Of a DNA stretch of 57,938 nucleotides, positions 33,291-43,907 are shown one piece after another. This DNA comes from Condylostoma magnum (taxonomy: Eukaryota > Ciliophora > Heterotrichea > Heterotrichida > Condylostomatidae): assembly GCA_920105805.1 (NCBI GenBank), contig CAKKTI010000100.1, positions 1 through 57,938 of the forward strand, given 5' to 3'. The notes under the pieces were generated by a model, which was not told where the DNA came from, did no database searches, and worked only from the letters and a program-made list of their open reading frames with translations. The translations under genes were made by a program, and so were the position numbers. The stretch's first letter is position 1; every line of letters begins with the position of its first letter.

Positions 33291-34289
33291 TTAATCAAGA
33301 TAGTCACTCAAATTCCAAATTATAATCAAACTTTCATCTCCTTATACAATAGCATCTCCTGTAATACAATACTTGCTACCTAAAGCAACAACTTATAGAG
33401 GATTTTATCATAAGCAAATGCGCTGACTTTCAAAAGTACGTAAATCTCAATAGATCAACTAACGATCATTGCCTACTGATAATAGAAATCTATCGTTTTT
33501 AGACATTACAATTTAGTTAACGTATTATGAGTGAGCAAGCATTACAGTAGAGTATTGGCTATTATCTATCTAATGGTATTATATACAGCCATTATCTTAC
33601 GATACAACAATGAAGTTATCATTACTTGAAATTACAATACAAAAAACTACTGAATCAACTTCTCCTATAACTCTATTTAAACTTGAGTCTGATAAATTAT
33701 GCAGAAAGATATAAGTTTCCTCTACTACATATACTATAAATTCATTATTATTACTAATAGTAATCGCATTTTTAAATCCTGTATCATTTGACAATACCTT
33801 ATTATTTTTAGAGTCTTCCAAATCTCAATAATTGACCTAATCACTGCATGAAATACAAAATTTTAAGTTACTTGATAATTATACATGGGCAACTTCTAAG
33901 TTTTCACGTCCTAAAATGATACAACTATTCAAATTGGATAAATCAAGCAATCTCACTTAATAATTCTCAGATCCAAATACAAGAAAACTGTCATCACTAG
34001 ATATATCTATTGAATTAGCTAAGCAATCTTATTTTCAAAGAGTCTCAACTTTTCCTAATTACTATAAACTTCAACGTTTAATTGCACAATCATCAGTAGC
34101 AGTTATAGCATATTTCTTATCATTAGTTAAAATGATAGACGACACATAGCGTTAATGCAGGCCTAAAACAGTATATTTTCCCTCAACTCTTAATTTCCAT
34201 TTACTCTTCAGCATCTGTATTTACCTTTGATATCTATGCATACGTTCAATCAACTCTCTTATTTACCCCTGCTTACCCTCCGAATCCAT
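33291..34289 (-). CDS. WD40-repeat protein
   Basis: 332 residues. After a helical N-terminus (ELIERMHRYQRQIQMLKSKW) about six WD40 blades follow. Each shows the 'S.d..f..s.s.D..i..Wdl' pattern: NDKKYAITATDDCAIKRWSL, SSDDSFLVFGSENYQVRLLD, SNLKFCISCSDQVNYWDL, SKNDRFLLSVGNDRQLIYWD, and a last GDESLIIIWNL. Two repeat Trp residues are TGA codons. WD40 propellers are scaffolds, and nothing identifies the partner. Only 13 nt separate this ATG from the divergent gene's ATG at 34303. The stop is TAA 33291-33293, or TAG 33285-33287. Confidence 0.85.
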
Positions 34290-34302
34290 AAAAATATAAT
34301 AA

Positions 34303-34836
34303 ATGTATCAGCACGTTAAAAGACAGAAGTATTTAAAATAAAGATATAGGTCATCTGAGCCAGTGCAACCTACTCAGAATATTTACGTTCGAAGATACTC
34401 CCCTGAAAAGTAAAGGATAAGTGATAGTAAAAGACGTAACTAATATTACATTCTTCATAAAGAAAAATTCGATTAAAATTCTCCTCATTTCAGCTCGGAT
34501 TGACTGAGACCCTAGCACTTCGGACGTAAATTTAGCATGTCTAATAAAAGACCAAATCAGAGGGATACTTACTTCACAGAGCCATTGAATACATAAATGT
34601 ATTATAACCCTTGCTGAAGAGCTCCTTAGAAGTAAAGATTTGTTGATAAGAAGTCATTTATAGCTGGTAATAGAGTTGCTAAATCAGCTTGGAATACAAG
34701 GATCATTTATGTATCAGAGCCTTATAAAAATACTAAGGGAAATAGATTCAGAGAAAGGGATAAAAGTAAAGAAATAGTGAAAACGCCGTTCTTAGGTGGG
34801 AAGAACGGAAAAGACCCGTTTTTGATTACTTATTGA
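34303..34836 (+). CDS. Arg/Lys-rich protein, possibly a ciliary microtubule protein
   Basis: 177 residues, strongly basic and low in hydrophobic residues (YLKQRYRSSEPVQPTQNIY, then SPEKQRISDSKRR). The C-terminal half is better ordered: KKSFIAGNRVAKSAWNTRI, EPYKNTKGNRFRERDK and PFLGGKNGKDPF. Short proline- and glycine-containing motifs such as 'EPY' and 'GKNGKDPF' occur in microtubule inner proteins, but I cannot match a family. Ends at TGA 34834-34836 or at TAA 34849-34851; the next gene starts at 34856. Confidence 0.6.
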
Positions 34837-34855
34837 GTTATGTTTTATTAATAAA

Positions 34856-35587
34856 ATGGGTTGCTGTTCTACAAAGGATCGAATAGAACTTAATTCATTT
34901 GAAAATGATACAATTCATTTTAATGAGAAAAATCTACCTTTTTCTCATATTAAAGCTAGGAAGTTATCAAAGGAGCTGTAACATCTTGGCTAAAATGGAG
35001 ATTAGATAACTTTAGAGTAAATTTAAGAGATTCAAGATATATTTGGTTATAGTTTTTAGGTAGCAGAAACATTAAAAAACTCCGATTCTTCACTTTCTTT
35101 AATGCTAAGTCACTTAAAAGCTCCTTAAGATAGGTTTTATAGTGTTCAGAGATTAAATTTAGTTGCAATTATTTTGGGTAAGGGAGAAGGTAATGAAAAG
35201 GCCGACATATTGTTTGATTCTTTTGACAAGAATAAGGGAGAATATTTAAGTTTAAAGTAAGTACAAAATATAGTTAATGAAATTTGCTTCATTTGTATTC
35301 ATTGTTTGCCTTATAGTGCATTAGGAAGAACATAATCTGATCTTACTTTGACATAAGATTAGATAAGTGATTATATTTAGTAGCTGCAATAAGGATAAAG
35401 TGCATTTGTAAGGAAAACAGTTGATTTAATTATGTAAAAGGGCTAATAAATAAGTAAAAGGGACTTTTTATAAAGATTTTAAATTAGCCCTTCAATTCAA
35501 AAGATTTTTAGTCCACAGGATATTAGGAAAGATTGCCTTCTAATTGGGATTAAGTCTATTCAATAGGTTATGTAATTGTTTGCATAA
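34856..35587 (+). CDS. MGCC-initiated EF-hand-like calcium sensor protein
   Basis: 243 residues starting MGCCSTKDRIEL, a dual myristoylation and palmitoylation signal. Residues 40-230 have the helix spacing of calcineurin-B/CBL/NCS-like proteins. One recognisable loop lies at about 130-141 (DSFDKNKGEYLSLKQV, with D, N, E at loop positions 1, 3 and 7), but the twelfth-position Glu is replaced, so calcium binding may be weak. A helix with ISKRDFLQRF near 205 looks like the entering half of a second degenerate hand. Probably a membrane-tethered EF-hand-like regulator. Ends at TAA. Confidence 0.65.
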
Positions 35588-35774
35588 ATGTTTTTGTTAG
35601 TTTAGCAATTCTTTCACTGTATCCTTGCAATTTAATGACTGAGTTAGTGTGTTTAGACATAAATTAAAAGTGTTTTAATATATAAATGGATTAATCTTGT
35701 TATAACAACTGCTCAAATCCCTAAAAATACTCCTCACAATATACTAAATTAACAAAATATGATTAAATTATAAC

Positions 35775-37097
35775 CTAGCATGTGTCTTTAATGCCATATT
35801 CCATTTCATCATCTTCTACTTTTTAAACTGTATCATAAATTCCATATCCTATCAAAATAATGAAAGCTATGTAAAGCTAAATCGCAATTGCTCATATAAT
35901 ATAAGAGGGTTTTCCCCTCTTATCCACTGCTCTTTTTAATAACAAAATTCCAATCATAGAGCCAATAAAAGCCGTAAATCAGAAAATAATTCCATATCAG
36001 ACTTAAATGTAACCTCCAACAATAAATTAAAGACTAGCAGCGGATGATGCAATAAGCACTAAAAGAGAACTGGATGCTGTGATAACTTCAGGTCTTGATT
36101 TCATTTACAGTAAAACAATTGATAGTAGTAAGCCTCCACTGGTTCCTATAGTCCCTGACATAATCCCCGATCCAACCGCTCCTAAAATAATATAAAATGT
36201 TGTTTTTCTGGTTCAAATAATATCAAAATCATCGTATTAGTAATTTAATTCTCTTTTTGTTTAACATAATTTACGCTTTAAGTAAAATTAATAACAGCCT
36301 AAAAGCAGAAGTATTATTATGAAAACAGCAAATATACTAAAATACACATCTGAGCATAATTCGATTCCAACAATACTATCAATACTCTTCCCACCTTTTA
36401 TGAATTGAAACAAAGTAGCTGCTGTATATACAACAATGATATAAATTCCATCTTTCAAGGGAAAGAAAGCTGCTTCTTTGGCTTCGAATTTAATTAAGTT
36501 ATCAGATTTCTATACTACTACTTAATCAGTGTTTAAATTACATATCTCAGATTCCTATTACACTTATTTTTCCTTTTTACCCATATTCAATGCTTTTCTA
36601 GTACTATCTATCTCTGTATACATTAGTGTGGCTAGTAATAAAAGCATTATTAATCATTCAGGCAGCAATTAACTCAACTCTCCTCCTATATATATACTGG
36701 CAAGCAAAGGTGCAATAACTAAACTAATCAGCTCAAAATCAATAGCAGGCCTATTCTTAGTAGGATGTCTAGTAGTAAATTTAAAAGCTACTGCAAATGT
36801 TGAACCTCCGAATATAAGCATCTGTGTGTATGGCAAAGCGTCTTGGATTAGGAAAAAGAATAAAGTAATTAATACTAAGGTATGGAACGGACCTCCTCCC
36901 AGTCCTCCAGCATTGCCTATTGCTGCTCCTATAATCATTATTAATAATCCTACATATTCTGTGGGTTCTGGGGTTATAAATGATTTATGCTAGCATTCTG
37001 ATGATTCACATGTGTAGTAAGAAGGGCAGTCTGAGTCTTCATCACAGTCTGTAGCAGATAGGGCTAAAGCTAATAAGATGATAATAAATTTAGACAT
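35775..37097 (-). CDS. TauE/SafE family membrane permease (sulfite/anion exporter-like)
   Basis: 440 residues. A signal peptide (MSKFIIILLALALSATDC) is followed by a short Cys-rich lumenal segment. Then come two homologous halves of about four TM helices each. The first half has GAAIGNAGGLGGGPFHTLV and MLIFGGSTFAVAF; the second has GSGIMSGTIGTSGGLLLSI and ITASSSLLVLIASSAAS. Both contain the G-x-x-x-G-G-x-G-G family signature repeated in inverted topology. A hydrophilic loop of about 100 residues separates the halves, as in eukaryotic TauE/SafE proteins. Substrate unknown. The C-terminal tail is acidic. Ends at TAG. Confidence 0.92.
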
Positions 37098-37283
37098 TAA
37101 ATGGAATAGATAAATAGGATTATATATAGGTGTAAGGAGGAGATTTATTAGTAGAGAGTTTAAGGATTTAATATTAAGTGTTATATAAGTGATATATTAG
37201 TGTTTATACAGAGAAATAAATAAGTATAACATAAATTAGCATTATTTACTGCTAATTTGGAAAAACATAATAAAACTATAAAA

Positions 37284-38723
37284 ATGGAGTTACTAAAAGC
37301 ATAGATACTAAGTCATATTAAGGAAAAATAACTATAATAATAGCCATTATCCAATTCACTTGACATAATAAAAGTTAAAAAACCAAAAACAAGCATAAAA
37401 TTTAAATTAACTAAAAACGATTCAACAGAAAACGATTAAAATACCAAAAACCCTAGAATCTCTTATAAATCTGCGTGAAATTACCTTTAGATTTTAAACC
37501 AAATGAGTAGAAAAGCTCCTCCTAGAACACGAGTCTATACAGAGTCTATAAGAGAGTAAATTACAAGAAAAAGAGAAAATCTATCATTGGACTTAACAAG
37601 AAGCAAAATGCCTTAATTTCCATTATCCTCAAAAAATGCTGCTTTATTTTATAGGAACTATCTTCTAGACTGGGAGAAATAAGAAATACTAAATTTTAAA
37701 CAGATTTATTTTATTAGAAAATTCAAACCCAGAGACTCCTAAGTTACTTAAAACGATATAATAATAACTAGAGGTGAACATATTTTCTATAGATATGAAG
37801 TACAAGTTTTATTGGGTAAAGGTCCTTCTTCAATAGTTGTAAAGTCTCTAGACCACAAAACTAAGAAAACAGTAGCAATTAAAATATTGAGATAGCCTAT
37901 ATATACTAAAAATAACGGGAAACATGAAGTAAAAGTTCTTAGATACCTAAAGGATAAGGATTAATATAATCAATTGCATATCAATTTCCACAAAAACTAC
38001 TTCATTTATCGTACACATCTAGTAAGCTATAATTAGTACATAGTATTCCCACTTCTATAGAAAAGCCTTGATGATATTCTTATGCTTAATAAGTTCAGTG
38101 GGATTAATCTCACTATAACGAGGCAATTTGCTATCTAATTACTTTAATTAATATCCCAATTAAAATAAGTAGGAATTATCCATGGAAACATATAGCCTGG
38201 GCATGTTTTATTAAAAAATCAAAAGTACTAAATAAAAGCAATAAGTTTGGGGAAATCCACCAGAGTTAATCATGATTCAAGCAATCTTGTTTAATCTAAC
38301 AGAATTTATAAGGCACCTGAAGTGTTGATGGGATATAATCGAATTTATGCTTGTGATATTTGATCATTGGCCTGCACGTTATATGAACTGTATGTTGGAA
38401 GTTCATTGTTCTCAGGGCGGAATGATTCTGACTAAATGTAAAGGTTTATTGAAATATTAGGAATGCCGCCATATGATTTTATAACCAGAGGTAAGTATAA
38501 AGACTCATTTTTTACTTGGGATTTCAAGCCAAAGATGATACCTGACTATTTGTTTAAAAAGAACAATTAAACTTGATCATTAAAAACAATGCTACGTAAT
38601 ACTGATAAGAGATTTGTTGATTTTATTGAGAGTAAGTTATATATAGGGTGTCTTTAATGAAGGCCAAGTGATAGGATTAGTCCTGAAGATGCTTTGAGGC
38701 ATCCGTGGATAATTAATATTTAA
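37284..38723 (+). CDS. DYRK-family pseudokinase
   Basis: 479 residues. A basic N-terminal region of about 145 residues precedes a DYRK kinase domain that begins with the family's DH-box-like lead RGEHIFYRYEVQVLLGKG. The ATP-anchoring Lys is present (VAIKIL), as is the alpha-C Glu. But the catalytic loop reads IIHGNIQPGHVLLKN, with the HRD Asp replaced by Asn, and the DFG motif is replaced by SLG. KAPEV and DIWSLACTLYELYVG (Trp as TGA) match DYRKs, as does the closing ALRHPWI at the very end, followed directly by TAA. The fold should be intact but without phosphotransfer, so a scaffold or allosteric role is likely. Confidence 0.9.
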
Positions 38724-38919
38724 TTACATTTTATTAGCTTTTATAAGTATTCTATATTAAGCTTTAGTTCACATCTAAGCTTACTTTTGTTATATATTTG
38801 GTTTTAAAGCTCTATGCAATTTTAGTTGGATTATCATAACAGTGTTATTAATTGTAATTGATTATCAATGCATAAACTAAAATGATATAAAACGCCAATA
38901 AACCAAAACACAATTAAAA

Positions 38920-39774
38920 ATGTTAGAATCCCAAAACCTTATGGAGAGGGCCTTTTATTACTACTAACACAATGAAATGGATAATTTCCAACAATGCTAT
39001 GAAGAAATAAAATAATAACCTGACTAACTAGAGGAATTCAACTCCAGAGAAGAATTTTAAGCAATGCTGGAAGATAACATAGATATCTAAAGATGCAAAG
39101 CAATGCTAGATAATTTAGAAGATTGGCAATACTTAGGAAGCAAGAAGGATATTGACTTATATATTTAAAACTAGGAAGGAAAATTCTACGCCAGAGCTGA
39201 AATGTTGGCCCAAGTTCCAATTTTTCCTATACTTTCCTTATTTACAGAAGGTGAACTATTAGGAAGCTGGATAAGTATATTAGACTACTCAGAGTAGATA
39301 GCACAGCCAACTCCTTTCAGGAAGATTTTGAGATTTAGGTTTAAAATTCCTTGACCTATCAGCAATAGAGAAGCGCTGCTGAAAGGAACAGGATATCCAA
39401 TAAAAGAGGAGTAATCTGCCCTAATGATTATCAAAAGTGTCAATACTGATAGTTATTTAGGAGTTCCTATACCTCCTCCTGAAGAAGATGATATTAGAAT
39501 TGACGTGGATTTGTGTTGTTTTAATATAAGGGTGATTGGGCCAGAAGAAACTCATGTTTCTTTGCTCATATGCAGTGATCCTAAAATCAGCTGGATCCCT
39601 GAAACACTTATAAACTGGGGTACAAAGCAATTTATTGTAACTTTTATGGATATGATAAGGAAAAGAGCTGATTAGTTTGAAGGAAGTGTGTATGAGTAAA
39701 GAGTCCAAGAAAATTAAGAGTTCTATAGTGAAATTAGGAGTAAGATGGACGAAATGCTTGATGAAGATCATTGA
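38920..39774 (+). CDS. START-domain lipid-binding protein
   Basis: 284 residues. The N-terminal 60 residues are a helical acidic hairpin (ERAFYYYQHNEMDNFQQC). The START fold spans about 68-250, with the pattern of the PCTP/ciliate START group: DWQYLGSKKDIDLYIQ, then ARAEMLAQVPIFPILSLFTE, a central RKILRFRFKIPWPISNREAL, and a last helix INWGTKQFIVTFMDMIRKRA. That order, 'W.....r.g...y....' to 'lP.wi.n...k....fl..l', is standard for START. It likely transfers or senses a lipid. It stops at TGA 39772-39774; reading that TGA as Trp would run antisense into the RCC1 gene's end. Confidence 0.9.
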
Positions 39775-39812
39775 GTAAATAGTATTAAAAGATTTGTGCT
39801 AATTTATATTTA

Positions 39813-42089
39813 CTACTTTTTCAGTAATCTATAGGGTGGTAAAACCCCTGGATAATAAGGACTTTCAATAACCGTTACATCTGGTTCTTCCTACACAGGC
39901 TGCATGGTTGATCTATTCCTCTTTTTCCTCTGATTATTCAACTTTTTCCAGAAATGATCGTTTTCAATAAAATCCTTTAAACTGTTAAACACAGTGACAC
40001 ACTTTTTCTACTGGTCTCCTTAGTGAACAGTATCATATACATGAATTTCTTGCTTTTTCTAGGGCTGTATTTCCTAGTCCATTCACAAGGCATAACAGTA
40101 CCCCTCAGGAATCTACACTGCACTCTTCTAAACAGACTTAAACCTACGCCTTTTAATCCTCTTTTACCCAAAACTCCTCTCCTTTTACACCCTTTCAGCA
40201 ACTTCCCTTTAATTTTAGTTCCGTATTAACAGAGTAAACCTGTAATTTGCCAATTACTACATCTATCTTTCCTTTACCAGCAACTCCCTTTTTCACATAT
40301 CAAACAAACTCGTCTATACTTCTGTATGTTTTTCCCAAGTAATAAAATTAGTGTTGCATCTTCCAGTGCTTATATAGGTAACAGGACTTCCTAGCATATG
40401 GTCAGCCAGTCTGGGTAATCCTACTCTCTTGAAATCACTGGAAGTGATTCCTATAGAAAGCTGTCCTTATCTGTTGCACCCTCATGTATACATAAGTCCG
40501 TCTATAGTTACTGCAGCTGAGTGTTCATGACCCAGGGAAACCAAGCACACTCCTCGTTCACTTAAATACTCAATTTTTGTAGGATTGCTCATAGAGTGGT
40601 ACAAAGTAGAGGAAAGGCCTAGTTACCCGCTAGAATTACATCCTCATGAATACAGCTCTAAATCTTAGCTTAAAACCACAGTGTGTTTACCCCCGCAAAA
40701 CACACCTTTTAGCACTTTTCCTTCAATAGAGGTTAATTTATAGGGCGATTGGCCTATTATCTTATTATGTGAGTTGTCACCTCAAAGAATTATCTAGTTT
40801 TAAAGGTTAATTGCCCCGGAATGATTCATAGCACTGCTGAATTGTTTGATTTTTGATAAAAAGGGTATTTTTGTGGGAACGATAGTACTGAAAGAGTGTC
40901 CCAAGGCACCTCCACTCCAGGCTCCACAGCTGTATAAATCGTAGTTATGAGTCAGGAAAAATGAGGTATGGTACCCTGCACCTATATCAATAATACGTGT
41001 TTCCCCTAAACTTTCTATAAGAGTAGGCGTTGTAATATTTTCATTGCTACCCTAGCCTAGCCTTCCATCCTAACCCAGTCCAAAAGAAAGAACTTAGTAA
41101 TTTTCAGTTAGAAGTAAAGAATGGTAAATGCCACAGGCTATGTTCTTTATTGCAGGGATTTGTTTTATTTATGTTGGAACTGGAATTGAAGGCATGTAAG
41201 GGAATTTACTTGATTCTTTTATTCTGTCTATATTTTCTAAGTCGTTGTAGTAAAGATCAAATTGTCTGGGAGGTATTAGTAGTTTTCTGTTATCTGGATT
41301 AAGTATAGGGTTTTAGATACTTAGTAGTTGTTTCTCAGTCAGTCCCAGTTGTCCAAAGAAGCCTGTGCCTCATGAATACAGTCTACCGTCATCAGTGCAG
41401 GCTAGAGTGTGGGTGTCTCCGGATTAAATGCTTGTTCAATAGGGAAACTCTAAATAGCATTCATTGCTTCCTTCTTTTAAAAATAAAATGTTGTCATTAT
41501 TACTTATAAGCTCTGGTTTTGGTTTTATTTAAGCCTTCGGGTTTTAGTATTAAACTTAGCCTGTTTGTACAAATGACTCTAATTCTTATATGTATTTTTC
41601 CTTAGTTTCCATATGGGCTGTTTAGTAGAAGGAGTCATTACCTGCTGTAAATAGTTATATTCCGTTTGTTTTTAGCTTGTATGCATTGATAGAGTATTGC
41701 TACTGGAAGGGAGTTATGTGGTATATTTAGAACGAATCTGTATCATCATTGTCTAGAGGAGTTATTTATATCAATGCTGATGGAGATTGTTTTGATAGTG
41801 TAATCTTTCTGGGTTTTATTTACACACGGGAGTTCGGAGATTTAATTGTTAGTTAGATTGGCTTATTTCCTATTTAAAGAGAGATCTAATAGGCCTCAGG
41901 TTTAAAAATTCCGCTTATTAGTAAATTTTCAGATGAAAATTGAACGCCTAACTCAGATGGGATGAATTATTCGAAATTTTAGTAGGGTTCTATGTGCTCT
42001 TTGATTAAGTTGCAGGCAAATTGTTATATTGAGTTTTTGTAATTATTTAATGTTGCTTTTCTAAAATCGTTTCCAGCTTCTACTTGCAT
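39813..42089 (-). CDS. RCC1-repeat protein with a basic C-terminal tail
   Basis: 758 residues. A unique 175-residue N-terminal part and a linker precede RCC1 (beta-propeller) repeats at about 235-590, recognisable as the 'G..H....... G.vy.WG...GQLG' unit: SGDTHTLACTDDGRLYSWG with GFFGQLGL, ACGIYHSLLLTENYQVLSFG, GAGYHTSFFLTHNYDLYSCG, CGGKHTVVLSQDLELYSWG, and LGHEHSAAVTIDGLMYTWG. Six or seven blades are seen. Trp in several WG motifs is TGA. The tail is Arg/Lys/Gln-rich with a Pro-rich end (YYPGVLPPYRLLKK). RCC1 itself activates Ran, but many ciliate RCC1 proteins are unrelated scaffolds. The 175-residue front is unassigned. Confidence 0.9.
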
Positions 42090-42162
42090 GAAATTTAAAC
42101 TATTAAAAATGGTTAAGAACTTAGACTATGTAATAAGAACTCACTACTATATAAATTATAAT

Positions 42163-42921
42163 TTATGTTAACTCTATAAGAATTGTAGAAAAATATTAAG
42201 CTTTATCATATGGGCTGAAAGTATCAAGCTCAATAATAATATCTCCGAGACTTAAATTTTATTTAAGTTTTAGCATCTCTTTTTTCTATGATGTAGAAAT
42301 ATTGATTACTTTCGATGGAAATTTCTAAAGCTTTTTCTTTTACAATACTGATAGTCTTATCATATTATTGAGTTAATTAAGTCTTTTATCATAGTTTTGG
42401 CCAATAAACTAATTTGCTAATCACTTAGGCAATTTTTTAATTGTTAGCATAAGATTCCATTAGTATGTTCACATCAAAATGTATGACTTAAAATTATCCA
42501 TGAATAATAACTCTAGATCCTGCATATCTTTACAGTTGTATAATGTAGCATTTTTATACTGAATCAAGCTAAATAATTATTATTTAATAAAATTTTAACA
42601 AATCCAAAGTCCTCCTATAGCAAAAATTACGTTCTTGACTTTGAATATCTATTAACCTTTCGTATAAATGTAATAGATAACTATTTAATCTAATTTTAAA
42701 TGTTCTTTTGGTATAAGAATTGCCTAATTTACTTAATTTTAATTATTGTACTACTTGATAAACTTTAAAATTTGCTTCAATTCTTTAATCTTCATATGTT
42801 TACAATTATATGGTTCTATTTATAATTAATAAAAATAAAAAATGATCTTCTCCCTTTGGATTAAAATCGTAGTACCAATTCTATGATTCTTAAAACATTT
42901 CTCCACATTTATAACATGCAT
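42163..42921 (-). CDS. Unrecognised basic protein, about 252 residues
   Basis: Starts MHVINVEKCFKNHRIGTTIL. The sequence is hydrophilic and uniform in character to TAA 42163-42165, with KHMKIKELKQILKFIKQYNN, CKDMQDLELLFMDNFKS and a C-terminal EMLKLKQNLSLGDIIIELD. A beta-strand-rich middle (KVKNVIFAIGGLWIC) suggests a folded domain, but no family is recognised. Codon use is AT-rich. Head to tail with the RCC1 gene on the same strand, 73 nt apart. Confidence 0.5.
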
Positions 42922-42981
42922 CGGGTAGGTTAAAATTTAAACAACAAATAGATTAAAACAGTATGACAAAATCTAATATTA

Positions 42982-43794
42982 CTAAAATACTTCATATTTA
43001 ATAATTCTATTTTCCAATTTAGCTTCTTTTTTGATTTGCTTAGCATCATCAACAGTAATTTCAATTATATTATTATAATTTCCATCCTTATCCTCCCCAA
43101 TAGTATAGTTTCCATCACAAGTATAGATGGAATCAACTATAAACTTTAGCTTATACTTCCCAGGCAACAAAGCCTTATCCATAAAGTAAGTAGAATAGAA
43201 CTCCTTGAGTTAATTAGAATAAATCATAGGAATTAGAGTGACCCACTCTGGCTTAGTGAAATCTCCAATAATAAAAACATCCTTAGCATTATACCTCCAC
43301 CTAATAAGTAAATTCTTCGACTTCCTCCTAATAAACCCTAAATCCTTCCTAATAATATACCCCTTTATATACTTCTATATAAAAACAGCAGCAGAATTCC
43401 TAACTCTATACAGCTTAGCAACTATAGCCATCAAATGCAGTTTTCTATTAAGCCTATAGTTCCTAAAGCCCTATTATATTGAAACACACGCTTAAATCCT
43501 AACATAAGCAATTTCTCTCATACACCACAACAATTTCCTATACCTAATAGCCTTTCACCTCCTATAGTTCTTCTGAATCTCCGTAGCAGCATTATTAGCA
43601 ATACACCAATCCCTGTAGTCAATCCTTCTCTTCAGCTCCGCCTTTGCCAGCAATATCCTAATCCTCGTTTAAATCATCACAGCCTTCCTGAAATGCAGCT
43701 TCCTAAAGTCTGTTTCCTACCTCCTGCAAAACCTCTCTAGCTCCGGACTACCCACAAACCCTGCCTCCACAGTCGGCTGCTTCAAAACACACAT
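42982..43794 (-). CDS. IQ-motif protein fused to an AMPK-type glycogen-binding (CBM48/E-set) domain
   Basis: 270 residues. The first 175 are helical and rich in Arg/Lys and carry IQ-like calmodulin-binding motifs: ATEIQKNYRRWKAIRYRK (about 84-101), VSIQQGFRNYRLNRK (about 123-137) and AVFIQKYIKGYIIRKD (about 154-169). The C-terminal 85 residues are an AMPK-beta-like E-set fold: KDVFIIGDFTKPEWVTL, LPGKYKLKFIVDSIYTCD and GNYNNIIEI, the 'v.v.GsF..W......' to 'PGk..fkFivDg.w..d' and 'G..NN.i' elements of CBM48. This suggests a calmodulin-regulated carbohydrate- or kinase-associated protein. Ends at TAG. Codon use in the IQ half is G-rich. Confidence 0.82.
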
Positions 43795-43907
43795 AAACCC
43801 TTAATTTTTCCTTACAATTTTCTAAAACTAGAAAGCGAGCTTCCTATTGATTCTTTTCACTAACATTTTTATACACAAAACACACGATTCCTTAACCTTC
43901 TTACTAA

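Noticed and set aside
39457-39771. A minus-strand open frame of about 100 codons opposite the START gene.
   Set aside because: It is the antisense shadow of a well-supported domain.
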